This document shows positions 55,167 through 63,999 of a stretch of DNA of 64,000 nt, piece by piece; the stretch's first letter is position 1, and each line of letters opens with the position of its first letter. A model generated the notes under the pieces. It was not told the DNA's origin. It ran no database searches and saw only the letters and a program-made list of their open reading frames with translations. The stretch spans positions 186,001 to 250,000 of the forward strand of contig JAEUVX010000011.1 in NCBI GenBank assembly GCA_016786615.1, in the 5' to 3' direction. A program made the translations under genes and the position numbers. The stretch comes from Flavipsychrobacter sp. (GTDB taxonomy: Bacteria > Bacteroidota > Bacteroidia > Chitinophagales > Chitinophagaceae).

Positions 55167-55193
55167 TTGCTTTGTAGTTTTTTTCTACTTTTA
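55167..55193 (+). promoter_or_regulatory. fabI promoter (TTG-N16-TACTTTTA)
   Basis: TTG at 55167-55169 and TACTTTTA at 55186-55193, spacer 16 bp, one mismatch in the -7 element; 26 bp before the fabI ATG. Confidence 0.4.
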
Positions 55194-55218
55194 CCATCAA
55201 TAAAAGTTTGTAATAACA

Positions 55219-56052
55219 ATGGCACACCAACTGCTGAAAGGAAAAAAGGGAATTATATTCGGCGCGCTCGATGAACGCTCAATAGCATGGAAAACAGCTA
55301 TCCGCGCGGTAGAAGAAGGCGCTGAAATCGTACTGACAAATGCACCTATCGCTCTGCGTATGGGCAAGATTAATGAACTGTCAGCTCTTTGCAACAATGC
55401 CCCTGTTATTCCTGCGGATGCTACCAGCGTAACAGACCTCGAAAACCTGCTGCAAAAAAGCATGGAGCATTTCGGTGGCAAAATGGATTTCATCCTGCAC
55501 TCAATAGGCATGTCTCCAAACGTACGCAAGGCAATACCATATACAGATACCAACTACGATAATTTCCTGAAGACACTTGATATATCTGCATTGTCGCTGC
55601 ACAAAGTGCTGCAGTCTGCAATGAAGCTGGATGCACTGAAAGAATGGTCTTCTGTAGTAGCACTCACATACATTGCTGCACAGCGCACCTTCCCTGGCTA
55701 CAATGATATGGCAGAGGCTAAAGCACTGATGGAAAGCATTGCACGCAGCTTTGGTTATCACTATGGCTTTGCGAAGAAAGTACGTGTAAACACAATTTCT
55801 CAGTCTCCGACTATTACAACTGCGGGTTCAGGTGTATCAGGCTTCGATGCATTCTTTACTTATGCTGATAAAATGTCTCCTTTAGGTAATGCTACAGCAG
55901 AACAATGTGCAGACTACTGCCTTACAATGTTCAGCGACTATACCAAGATGGTGACAATGCAAAACCTCTTCCACGATGGTGGCTTCTCTAACACTGGTGT
56001 TAGCCAGTCTATTATCGAAGAAATGGAAAAGGCAGCACAGGCAAACGGATAA
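55219..56052 (+). CDS. fabI: Enoyl-ACP reductase (NADH)
   Basis: Last reduction of the fatty acid elongation cycle. The 277-residue SDR protein begins LLKGKKGIIFGALDERSIAW, the atypical FabI nucleotide motif, and has DFILHSIGMSP. The catalytic Y-x6-K is YNDMAEAK; the usual third residue varies. ARSFGYHYGFAKKVRVNTISQSP is the typical substrate-loop region. Transcribed with its own promoter, 52 nt upstream of porQ. Confidence 0.95.
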   Translation: MAHQLLKGKKGIIFGALDERSIAWKTAIRAVEEGAEIVLTNAPIALRMGKINELSALCNNAPVIPADATSVTDLENLLQKSMEHFGGKMDFILHSIGMSPNVRKAIPYTDTNYDNFLKTLDISALSLHKVLQSAMKLDALKEWSSVVALTYIAAQRTFPGYNDMAEAKALMESIARSFGYHYGFAKKVRVNTISQSPTITTAGSGVSGFDAFFTYADKMSPLGNATAEQCADYCLTMFSDYTKMVTMQNLFHDGGFSNTGVSQSIIEEMEKAAQANG

Positions 56053-56104
56053 TTTATACGGATAGTAAACAGCAATAAAACCCCACGTGATACGTTTAAA
56101 GCAT

Positions 56105-57214
56105 ATGCAATGGACTAAATGGAGCGGCTTATTGCTGTTTACCCTATCTGCTTTTATCACCAACGCACAGGTAACGGGCGGGCGTTATGCAATGGAATTC
56201 CTGCGTTTACCTAATGCACCACATATCACAGCTTTAGGCGGTATTAACGTAGCGAACCCGGACCAGGATATATCTTTCGCAGGACAGAACCCCGCACTCA
56301 TGCGTCCCGGATTACACAACCAACTGGCTCTTGGTCAGAATTTTTATTACTCAGGCATCGGCGTATCCAACCTCTTATATGGTTATCATCTGCCAGATAT
56401 TAATACTTCATTTGCGTTGGGTGTGCAGTATATCAACTATGGCACGTTTACGGAAACGGACAACATAGGCAATGAGTACGGCACTTTCCGCGCAAACGAT
56501 TATAACATCAACCTGACAGCCAGCCGTCAGTATGGTAAACACTGGCGTTACGGAGCGACACTGAAGTGGGCACATTCTAAATTATATACACAAACAGCAT
56601 CGGCTGTACTTGCAGACGTTGGTGTTAACTACTACGATACTGCCAGCCTTTGGGATATAGGCATAGTGGCGAAGAATGTCGGGTTTATGGTTGATAAATA
56701 TACCAACAGCTTATTTGCCGAACCATTACCACTGGATGTACAAATAGGCATTTCAAAACGCTTCAAGCATTTGCCTTTACGCCTGATGACAACCATACAT
56801 CACCTGTATGAGTGGGATATCCGTTATGATAATCCTGCTGACGCAGAAGCGGGGAACCTGTTTGGCAGTACCGATACTACATCAGCAAATAAGTCTTATT
56901 TCGGCAATAAACTGTTGCGCCATTTCATATTTGCTGCAGAACTGACACTGGCCAAACGCCTTACGGTAACAGCAGCGTATAACTACCAGCGCCGCAGCGA
57001 AATGTTGATTAAAGACAAACCTGCATTAGCCGGCTTCTCTTTCGGGGCAGGGCTATACCTCAACAAGTTTCAGATACACTATGCACGCTCTTATTACAGC
57101 ATTGCCGGTGCATACAACGAAGTAGGCATCAATATGCAATTGAACCAATTGTTCGGTATTGGTAAATTCGGCAACAAAGTTGGATGGAAGAACAGTTATC
57201 CGGATTGGCAGTAA
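56105..57214 (+). CDS. porQ: Type IX secretion system protein PorQ
   Basis: Outer-membrane beta-barrel protein of the T9SS attachment complex, where it partners PorU, PorV and PorZ in cargo release and anchoring. The 369-residue protein has a signal peptide (QWTKWSGLLLFTLSAFITNAQ) and the PorQ start GGRYAMEFLRLPNAPHITALGG, followed by the NPALM region of the FadL-like family, then barrel strands to the end. The ATG at 56105 gives a standard signal peptide; a GTG at 56087 is an alternative. It follows fabI by 52 nt and ends exactly against the convergent TerC-family gene. Confidence 0.92.
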   Translation: MQWTKWSGLLLFTLSAFITNAQVTGGRYAMEFLRLPNAPHITALGGINVANPDQDISFAGQNPALMRPGLHNQLALGQNFYYSGIGVSNLLYGYHLPDINTSFALGVQYINYGTFTETDNIGNEYGTFRANDYNINLTASRQYGKHWRYGATLKWAHSKLYTQTASAVLADVGVNYYDTASLWDIGIVAKNVGFMVDKYTNSLFAEPLPLDVQIGISKRFKHLPLRLMTTIHHLYEWDIRYDNPADAEAGNLFGSTDTTSANKSYFGNKLLRHFIFAAELTLAKRLTVTAAYNYQRRSEMLIKDKPALAGFSFGAGLYLNKFQIHYARSYYSIAGAYNEVGINMQLNQLFGIGKFGNKVGWKNSYPDWQ

Positions 57215-58081
57215 TTAATCCCGTCCGCTCTCCTTCCCCTTATGTCTTGGGAAATTGAATAGCACAGAACTTAATACCGGTATCAGGAATATACCAATAC
57301 TTGTAAATGAGGTAATAATATCGCCCCAGATAACGGGGTGTTCGCCAAGCGGCAAATGCTTCCCCTGCGATTCCAGGCAAGATTGTGGCCCTTCTAGGAA
57401 TTGAGCAAATGGAGAACAAGGATTGAAGTGCGCTACTAAAGAAAGCGTAAGCTTAGTACCCAACAAGCCTATTACTATATAAGCGCAAGTATCCAGAAAC
57501 GGATACTTTTCCATCAGTTTTACAAATCCTTGCGCTACAAAGCGCATAGCCAGTATACCAATAAACACACCTACCCATATCAGCACAATATTTTTTGTGT
57601 AGGCATTGGCAGCAATCACATTATCAATCGAGAATGCCAGATCCATCAGTTCTACCAATATTACAGTAGCCCAAAACGGGCCAAATGCACCCAATGTTTT
57701 TCTATACAGCCAGCTCTTGTGTGCGTGGTCCAGCTCTTGTTGCAGGGTTTCTTCTTCGTCTTCTTTTGTTTTCTTTTTAGTAGAAAAATGCTTGATAGCC
57801 AGTATCAGCAGGTATATACCACCTACCGGCTTGAACCACCATACCTGTATCAGCAAAGATGCGAACAACAAGCAAATACCCCTGAATACATAAGCACCTA
57901 TGATACCATACTTCAATGCCTTCTTACGCTGGTCTTTGGGCAAATCAAGCACCATTGTAGCCAATACAGCAGCATTATCTACAGATAGCAAGCTCTCAAT
58001 CAATATCAGGTTCAGCACCACCATAAGTGATGGCACCGGCTTATCAAATATCTGTTGTACAAGTTCTAATATACTATCCAT
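57215..58081 (-). CDS. TerC-family integral membrane protein
   Basis: A 288-residue inner-membrane protein with about seven transmembrane helices and two acidic repeat motifs: IESLLSVDNAAVLA near the N-terminus and VELMDLAFSIDNVIAA in the middle, the two 'E...(S/A)xDN' elements of TerC/Alx proteins. Between them is a charged loop (KKKTKEDEEETLQQELDHAHK). Family knowledge: TerC/Alx proteins export or handle Mn2+ and can help load metal on exported enzymes. It has a private promoter and no ter-operon neighbours, so a general manganese role is the more likely reading. Confidence 0.9.
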   Translation of the reverse strand: MDSILELVQQIFDKPVPSLMVVLNLILIESLLSVDNAAVLATMVLDLPKDQRKKALKYGIIGAYVFRGICLLFASLLIQVWWFKPVGGIYLLILAIKHFSTKKKTKEDEEETLQQELDHAHKSWLYRKTLGAFGPFWATVILVELMDLAFSIDNVIAANAYTKNIVLIWVGVFIGILAMRFVAQGFVKLMEKYPFLDTCAYIVIGLLGTKLTLSLVAHFNPCSPFAQFLEGPQSCLESQGKHLPLGEHPVIWGDIITSFTSIGIFLIPVLSSVLFNFPRHKGKESGRD

Positions 58082-58105
58082 GATTATACTGAAAGACTAC
58101 GGGTG

Positions 58106-58113
58106 CAAATGTA
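58106..58113 (-). promoter_or_regulatory. -7 element (TACATTTG) of the TerC-family gene
   Basis: Perfect TAnnTTTG on the minus strand, 24 bp before the start codon; predicted leader about 19 nt. Confidence 0.5.
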
Positions 58114-58145
58114 CCATCTTCGTACATTCCATTCCGCTTTATGCT

Positions 58146-60110
58146 TTAATATTTTACAACGTATATGTGTTTCGACAAACTACCTTCTTTATGTATAGAC
58201 AAAATATATGTACCCGCGGGTAGTTCTTTAGCAGATATACTTGCACTGCCGGAAAAATATTGCTCAGAAAGCGTTTTGCCACTTACATCCGTAATTGTAC
58301 AGCGTGTGTGTTCAGGCAAGCCATTGATGTACCAATTATCGTGTGTAGGGTTCGGAGATAAGCTGATTTTGTTGAATATATTATCTGCAACACCGAGTAC
58401 TGCGGCATCTTTTTGTATTTGCCCCAGATTATTTATTATATGATCGTTGGGGTCAATTTCAATACTGCTGATTTCATCTTCACATGCCGTCACAAAAGTT
58501 TGAGTATTGACATTGTTGAACAACGTGATAATCCTGTCCCCTTTATCAGTTTTGAGTTTAATTTCTATCGGCATCTGAAAGCACTGTACAGAAGATGGTT
58601 TTGAGGTTATCTGCTTAATCTGTATTACCACCAGGCTACCTTGTTGCGCCCATTTTGCGCTGTATGTCGGAAACCCTTCTCTGAATATCCATTGCGAAAA
58701 GAAAGTATCAAGGCTGAATCCATAAGATTGCTCCATGAGCTGTTGCAAATTTGCAGTACTGGCTACAGACTTCCCATACTGTTGTTGATAGGCTCTCAAC
58801 CCTTTGAAAAACAGGCTATCATGCGGAGCCATATATCGCAGCATGTGTGTTACCGATGCCCCTTTATCATACGTTAGTGTTCGGTTAAATATCCTGTACA
58901 CATTTGTTGTATCATCTACATACACAGTACCGGTCGGTGCTTTCGATGCATTCATTATACTCGTACGATATGCTTTTGCCGCCACTCCGCCCCTGAACTT
59001 TTCTACAAACAACTGTTCGCAATAAGAAGTAATGCCTTCGCTCAGCCATATATCCCTCCAGCTACCATAAGTCACGTTATTGCCCCACCATTGATGTCCC
59101 AGTTCATGCGCGATAAGTGTGACAACATTGTACGCAACAGTACCCATTGTGGTCATAGTCTGGTGTTCCATACCTCCACCCAGTTTACTCATACTGTGTC
59201 CGTATTTTTCCTTATCAAATGGATACCTTCCGAATAATGAAGAAAAGTGGTCAACAATATATCCTGTGCTATCCAATGCAGCTTTTGCAGTTGGTGTAAA
59301 GTGGCCGGGAGTATTGTATATATAGTTTTGAATGAGCATGGAATCGTTGCTGCCATCTGTAAAGTGCATAAAATAGCTATACTCATTGTACGGAGCAACT
59401 GCTACAGCAATGAGGTAATAATCTATCGGGTATTGTGTTTTCCATTCATAACGCAATTTATTAGCGGGTAGCGTTACTGTGTTTTTCAACAATCCGTTAC
59501 TGCCCACTTTCAATGTATCATCAGTGGTCACCCACATATCTACACTGTCTATCTTATCCACCAAAGACTGCTTGCAAGGCCACCAGTCGTCAGCATACAA
59601 ATCGTCACTGATTGAATACATCAGCTTAAAGCCACCGTCATTTACCGGGTGTAACCCTCCTGTAAAAAACTGGCCGTTACCTGCTGTTGCCGCACCTTTA
59701 TAAAAAACCTGTGCGCTGAATACTGTATTCAATGTTAGCGCCGTAGGCAGGTTAACCATTCGAACAGAACCTGTTGTGGTAACAGGTAGTATTACATTAT
59801 TCAGTTTAAATGAATCTATAGTCAATGCACTGTTTAGTTCAAAAGCATAAACACTCATTGAAGGTACTGATACCGTGGCTGTAGTAGTAACATTACCCTG
59901 CACGTACGCAGATGTATTTGTAAGTTCAATATCAAATTTTACGTGTTTAATATCATAGTAATTTTCTTCCGGTGTAGCAACTGTTGTCTTTGCTGCCACG
60001 CCATTACCCATCCTCTTCTCTGCACACAATGATGCATTGCAATGTTTATGTGCGTTTGCAGCACTACATGCCAAAACCATTAATGACAATATTGTCAGTT
60101 TCAATCTCAT
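58146..60110 (-). CDS. Secreted M1-family metallopeptidase with T9SS sorting domain (copy 2)
   Basis: Predicted surface or extracellular aminopeptidase, 654 residues. Signal peptide to SAANA (20). The catalytic core has exopeptidase motif GGMEH (312-316; usual form GAMEN), zinc motif HELGH (335-339) and third ligand Glu358 in WLSEG, 18 residues after the second His, plus the LTYDKGA segment with the catalytic Tyr. The last ~80 residues are a type A sorting domain (ISLSPNPTHDNWYING ... LPAGTYILSIHK). It follows the paralogue upstream by 4 nt, so both are one transcript. Confidence 0.92.
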   Translation of the reverse strand: MRLKLTILSLMVLACSAANAHKHCNASLCAEKRMGNGVAAKTTVATPEENYYDIKHVKFDIELTNTSAYVQGNVTTTATVSVPSMSVYAFELNSALTIDSFKLNNVILPVTTTGSVRMVNLPTALTLNTVFSAQVFYKGAATAGNGQFFTGGLHPVNDGGFKLMYSISDDLYADDWWPCKQSLVDKIDSVDMWVTTDDTLKVGSNGLLKNTVTLPANKLRYEWKTQYPIDYYLIAVAVAPYNEYSYFMHFTDGSNDSMLIQNYIYNTPGHFTPTAKAALDSTGYIVDHFSSLFGRYPFDKEKYGHSMSKLGGGMEHQTMTTMGTVAYNVVTLIAHELGHQWWGNNVTYGSWRDIWLSEGITSYCEQLFVEKFRGGVAAKAYRTSIMNASKAPTGTVYVDDTTNVYRIFNRTLTYDKGASVTHMLRYMAPHDSLFFKGLRAYQQQYGKSVASTANLQQLMEQSYGFSLDTFFSQWIFREGFPTYSAKWAQQGSLVVIQIKQITSKPSSVQCFQMPIEIKLKTDKGDRIITLFNNVNTQTFVTACEDEISSIEIDPNDHIINNLGQIQKDAAVLGVADNIFNKISLSPNPTHDNWYINGLPEHTRCTITDVSGKTLSEQYFSGSASISAKELPAGTYILSIHKEGSLSKHIYVVKY

Positions 60111-60114
60111 ATTA

Positions 60115-62088
60115 CTATGCTTTAAACAACTTATATGTTTTAGTCTTTTTACCTGCTTCTTTTACATACAATATATACACCCCGGATTGCAACTGTTTTG
60201 CATTTACAACCTTCACACTACCTACATCATAAACATCTGCTGCTATGCTTCTGCCACCAGCATCAACTAAAAACAATTGAGCATCCTTCGATATATTCAA
60301 CAGTACCCATTTGTCAGTTGCCGGGTTCGGGAAAACGTTTACACCTTCTGCAATTAATTTGTCAATACCTAATACCGGGTTGTTCACAGCCCCTTTATCT
60401 TCATTAATAATCCAGTTATCGGGGTCTGTTATTATGTTTCTGATCTGCCTGTCTGTATTCAACTTATAATCCTGTATCGCCTGGTTATTGTATAACCTTA
60501 CCAATGTATCTCCATCATCAAAAACCAGCTTCAGCACTATAGATGTACTGAATAATGGCACTGACTGCGGATGTGTTGCAGATTGTACTAAACGTATAAA
60601 TGCAGCACTACCCAACTGATTCCATTCTACCGAATATACAGGAATACCTTCCTTATATATCCATTGGTCAAAGAACACATCCCAATTGCTACCGGAAATT
60701 GTATTAACTGTCTTTTTGAAATCGTCAGTTGAAGCGGTACCCCACTGATATTTTTTCAAAAACGTTTTTAGTACGCTAAAAAAAACACTGTCATTATTCA
60801 ATTCAAAACGCAGCATGTGTATTACCGCTGCAGCTTTATTGTAAGACAATTTCCCTTCAAATATCCTGTCAATATTTGTTGTGTCATCCACATACACAGT
60901 ACCACCGGCATTATTGGGTGCTAATAGTTTTGTATGAAAATTATTCAGCCTAGTCCTTGCAACAGACTCTCCCCTGAAACGGCTGTAAAAAAGGTATTCA
61001 GCATAAGATGCGAAACCTTCATTTATCCAGATATCCCTCCATGTTGCACAGGTAACATAGTCTCCAAACCATTGATGAGCCAATTCATGAGATATCAAAC
61101 CAGGGCCGGAATTACCACACGTAGACATTGTCTGATGCTCCATACCTCCGAATAACGGAGCCATGCAATGTCCGTACTTCTCTTTGTAAAACGGATATAC
61201 TCCGAAAACTTCAGAGAAATACTGCAGCATTTCAGCCGTACTGTCTAAACCTGGTTTAAAATAATCTAATGCCCCCGGACGGTTATATATATAATTCTGA
61301 ACAGGCATTGCATCTGTAATGCCATGAAGCGGTATTGAGTAACTGTAATCTATATATGGTGCAACTGCTACACTTAGCAGGTAATAAGCAATCGGATAAT
61401 TCGTATGCCATTCATATCGGTTCTTACCACCCTGTATGCCTGTTATATTCCTTAACAACCCATTACTGCCCGCCTTCAGGCTATCGGGTACTGTAACCCA
61501 TATGGCTGCACTATCAATTTTATCTTGTAACGATTGTTTACAGGGCCACCAATCACTGCTCATGTATGGCTCACTCAGTGTATAAGTTACTTTAACACCC
61601 CACGGGTCTGCTATAAAATTATTCAGCCCCGACCGGTCAAAAAATCCATTACCTGCTTTCGGCAATCCACGATAATAGACCTTTACATCGAATACTTGCC
61701 CTTTTGATAATGGATTTGACAACAAGACCGTTCTTGCATCACCATCAGAAGTAAAACCCGCTTTTGAGTTATTGACAAAAACAGAGTCAACAATAAGCAG
61801 CGTGTCCAGTTCAAAAACATATGAAGACATCGCATCCGCAACCACTACTGCCTTAGTAAAAGCACTGCCGGATATTGATACATCCTCATTATTCAGCGCA
61901 ATATCCAATTTCACATATCGCACATCATATTGTTCTTCTGCTGCCGATACTGTAGTTCTTTTCTGCTGGGCAGAAGGGCTGTGAATATACCGTTTAACAT
62001 TACTGCAATTATGAGCCATTTCCTGCGCTGCGGTATGATAGCTGATGAAACAGAACAGGCATAAATAATACAATAATTTCATTCTCAT
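60115..62088 (-). CDS. Secreted M1-family metallopeptidase with T9SS sorting domain (copy 1)
   Basis: The first gene of the tandem pair, 657 residues from the ATG at 62088. Signal peptide RMKLLYYLCLFCFISYHTAAQ. Core motifs parallel copy 2: GGMEH at 314-318, HELAH at 334-338, Glu357 in WINEG, and LSYNKAA for the catalytic Tyr region. The sorting domain at the end begins NVFPNPATDKW and has GVYILYVKEAG. Identity to copy 2 looks moderate over the whole length by eye, so the duplication is old. An ATG at 62082 is also possible; a Met 48 nt further upstream gives an unlikely N-terminus. Confidence 0.92.
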   Translation of the reverse strand: MRMKLLYYLCLFCFISYHTAAQEMAHNCSNVKRYIHSPSAQQKRTTVSAAEEQYDVRYVKLDIALNNEDVSISGSAFTKAVVVADAMSSYVFELDTLLIVDSVFVNNSKAGFTSDGDARTVLLSNPLSKGQVFDVKVYYRGLPKAGNGFFDRSGLNNFIADPWGVKVTYTLSEPYMSSDWWPCKQSLQDKIDSAAIWVTVPDSLKAGSNGLLRNITGIQGGKNRYEWHTNYPIAYYLLSVAVAPYIDYSYSIPLHGITDAMPVQNYIYNRPGALDYFKPGLDSTAEMLQYFSEVFGVYPFYKEKYGHCMAPLFGGMEHQTMSTCGNSGPGLISHELAHQWFGDYVTCATWRDIWINEGFASYAEYLFYSRFRGESVARTRLNNFHTKLLAPNNAGGTVYVDDTTNIDRIFEGKLSYNKAAAVIHMLRFELNNDSVFFSVLKTFLKKYQWGTASTDDFKKTVNTISGSNWDVFFDQWIYKEGIPVYSVEWNQLGSAAFIRLVQSATHPQSVPLFSTSIVLKLVFDDGDTLVRLYNNQAIQDYKLNTDRQIRNIITDPDNWIINEDKGAVNNPVLGIDKLIAEGVNVFPNPATDKWVLLNISKDAQLFLVDAGGRSIAADVYDVGSVKVVNAKQLQSGVYILYVKEAGKKTKTYKLFKA

Positions 62089-62099
62089 TACTTGCTTAA

Positions 62100-62107
62100 T
62101 AAAGTTA
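62100..62107 (-). promoter_or_regulatory. -7 element (TAACTTTA) of the M1 peptidase pair
   Basis: Minus-strand TAACTTTA, 7 of 8 to TAnnTTTG, ending 11 bp before the ATG at 62088, so the leader would be very short. Confidence 0.35.
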
Positions 62108-62196
62108 CCGAATTTTGAGGTACGAAATCCCCCCAAACGGGTTAATGGGCTCTTATTACATTAGCATAAATTTATTATACCATAATCTTGCAGGAT

Positions 62197-62436
62197 ATGA
62201 AAAGAATTTACGCTCAGCGTGCTCAGTTTATATGTAAATCACTTTTGTGGTCTGCTCTGCTATATTCATCTGTAATGATAGTTATCGAATGGCGGGAATT
62301 GAAAGCTAAATTAAAAGAAGAGGCTACAGTCGTAAAAATTATTCACGGTACAACACAACCTGTAAAAAACACATCGTACCAAAATGGCAATGTAATAAAA
62401 ACAATATGGCTGCACTTATTGCGCAGCCATTTGTAA
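62197..62436 (+). CDS. Small putative membrane protein, unknown
   Basis: A 79-residue reading frame starting MKRIYAQRAQFICKSLLW, with one hydrophobic segment (SLLWSALLYSSVMIVIEW) and a basic/acidic C-terminal part. A TAATCTTG box at 62183-62190 (one mismatch to TAnnTTTG) stands 6 nt before the ATG. The frame ends 22 nt before the convergent XRE gene. No family recognised. Coding status is uncertain: it could be a single-pass membrane peptide or a chance frame. Confidence 0.35.
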   Translation: MKRIYAQRAQFICKSLLWSALLYSSVMIVIEWRELKAKLKEEATVVKIIHGTTQPVKNTSYQNGNVIKTIWLHLLRSHL

Positions 62437-62458
62437 AACATCTGAAAATTATTGTCTC

Positions 62459-62788
62459 TTATGCAGCATTTTCGGCATGCTCTATCAACTGTTTATGTTC
62501 GTTGCTTACAATCTGTAATGCAAGGTTTTTTATAGAAGGGAATATCATGTCATATACATCCTTTCTGCTGTCAGGTACATCAGTATCCTGCATACCAAGT
62601 ATATATATAATAGACTCCGGCACATCCAGTACCTCACAAACCTTCTTAATAGTACGTGTACTCGGGCGCTTGACACCATTTTCTATCTGCGAAAGTGATG
62701 TTTGAGATATATTACATTTATCAGCCAGCTCATATTGTGTAATATCAAGTTGCCTCCTGATTGACCGTATAGCTATTCCAATATTCAT
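62459..62788 (-). CDS. XRE-family helix-turn-helix regulator
   Basis: A 109-residue DNA-binding protein. The N-terminal ~65 residues form a Cro/C1-type HTH: IGIAIRSIRRQLDITQYELA, then CNISQTSLSQIENG and RPSTRTIKKVCEVLDVP. The C-terminal ~40 residues are a short helical tail (SIKNLALQIVSNEHKQLIEH) that may dimerise. The ATG at 62788 opens on the HTH; a Met 51 nt upstream adds residues without likeness. It diverges from the 76-residue protein gene, with 158 nt between the two starts, which may hold its operator. Such regulators occur with toxin-antitoxin and stress genes, but no toxin is recognised here. Confidence 0.85.
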   Translation of the reverse strand: MNIGIAIRSIRRQLDITQYELADKCNISQTSLSQIENGVKRPSTRTIKKVCEVLDVPESIIYILGMQDTDVPDSRKDVYDMIFPSIKNLALQIVSNEHKQLIEHAENAA

Positions 62789-62934
62789 GGGTTGTATATT
62801 TTTGGTTGTCTCTGATAATAAAGACGAGCTAACCTGCAAAAAGGTTGGTATTGCCGGTATAAAATATTAACCAATAGAAAAAGATTATATACTTCATAAG
62901 CTTCACTGATAATGTAGCACCATAGCAAAAGACC

Positions 62935-62942
62935 TATTTTTG
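62935..62942 (+). promoter_or_regulatory. -7 element (TATTTTTG), start-proximal
   Basis: Perfect TAnnTTTG ending 4 nt before the ATG at 62947, so the transcript would begin at or beside the start codon. Confidence 0.5.
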
Positions 62943-62946
62943 CCCT

Positions 62947-63177
62947 ATGGCAGGCAATTTTACGAAGCGGATAAGATTCAATGGCAAGACTGCATTAGCT
63001 GTTATTATACCCCAATTTCGAGACAACGGGATATATTACGAAGTGAATATACAAGGCTATCCAAGGTTCAATATGCGTTGGTCTTCGCTTGACAGGTATG
63101 ATATTGCATCCGAAGGATACAACCTGCCTTATGAACTGATATTAGCAGTAAGCGATGCTATAGAGCAATCTGTCTGA
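62947..63177 (+). CDS. Small protein of unknown function (76 aa)
   Basis: A 76-residue basic/aromatic protein: AGNFTKRIRFNGKTALAVII at the start, then a YEVNIQGYPRFNMRWSSLDRYD stretch (two pieces) and a C-terminal helix LPYELILAVSDAIEQ. Predicted alpha/beta, soluble, no signal peptide. I do not recognise the family. A perfect -7 box lies immediately before the ATG. It diverges from the XRE regulator and converges with the next gene, 3 nt apart. Confidence 0.6.
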   Translation: MAGNFTKRIRFNGKTALAVIIPQFRDNGIYYEVNIQGYPRFNMRWSSLDRYDIASEGYNLPYELILAVSDAIEQSV

Positions 63178-63180
63178 CAC

Positions 63181-63999
63181 CTAATCTTCCATCTTTCTCC
63201 ATGCAATATGAAGGCTTTCTGTTTTACCAGCTTTTTTACGCATCATAATTGCAAGTGTCTTGTTGGCTTTATGAAATGACTGGCTTCCCGGATAAATATG
63301 CATAAACTGTCCCTCTGCATTACCACCGAAAAAGTGTCTCTTTGTTACAATATTTTTACGGTTGATACTATATAAGACCGCATTAGTGGTAGTATAGTCA
63401 AAGAGTTGTGACTGTTTTTCAAAATCTGTTTTTTTGAAATTCTCCTCACTTTCGTTGTAAAGTATGTAGTGGTTTTTACTGGTATTTAAAGAAACAGTTG
63501 AAAAAAGGTCTTGCGTGTTTTTTGAATAAAATACTACTGGTTTTGATTCCATTTGCACATAATAATGTGTTTTAGGAATTACTGTCGCCCATATTTCGTC
63601 ACCTTTATCATCAAATTTTGTTACACATAGATTACCTGCCGCACGAGGACTGTATTTTATCCATTTTTCATACAAACTTTCAGGCATAGACTTAGATTCA
63701 AAAACAACTGTTGTTATACCCCTGTCATCCGTGTTCTGATCAATTATTGTTCCATAATACTTTGACGTATTACTATCAATATGTTTCCTGATGTATTCAT
63801 TTGCTTTATTACATGAAAAAGATGCAGATGAAACACCGGAGAAGTCTTTCGGGAATATATACATTCCTTGAAGGACAGAGCCTACCGTTTCATTTTTCAG
63901 CCCTTTTGTCTCAGCACTTAACCATTCCTTTGTCGTTATCATATTTATGTTATCCGCGAATTTATTCACGGTAAACTTCGCATTAACAACCTTCATGTT
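63181..63999 (-). CDS. Hypothetical protein (5' end beyond the window)
   Basis: A 272-codon segment, open to the window edge, so the N-terminus is probably missing: the ATG at 63996 is preceded by an open codon and there is no signal peptide or promoter to support it. The sequence has Asp/Tyr/Lys-rich strands (NLCVTKFDDKGDEIWATVI, YYVQMESKPVVFYSKN, YSINRKNIVTKRHFFGGN), like repeated strands of a beta-propeller, ending LHIAWRKMED. No known motif. It converges with the 76-residue gene with 3 nt between. Confidence 0.55.
   Translation of the reverse strand, partial: NMKVVNAKFTVNKFADNINMITTKEWLSAETKGLKNETVGSVLQGMYIFPKDFSGVSSASFSCNKANEYIRKHIDSNTSKYYGTIIDQNTDDRGITTVVFESKSMPESLYEKWIKYSPRAAGNLCVTKFDDKGDEIWATVIPKTHYYVQMESKPVVFYSKNTQDLFSTVSLNTSKNHYILYNESEENFKKTDFEKQSQLFDYTTTNAVLYSINRKNIVTKRHFFGGNAEGQFMHIYPGSQSFHKANKTLAIMMRKKAGKTESLHIAWRKMED

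Noticed and set aside
62789-62946. Short AACC/GGTT and TTGGT/ACCAA repeats between the XRE gene and the 76-residue gene
   Set aside because: Four- to five-base arms are expected by chance in this length; no clear operator.
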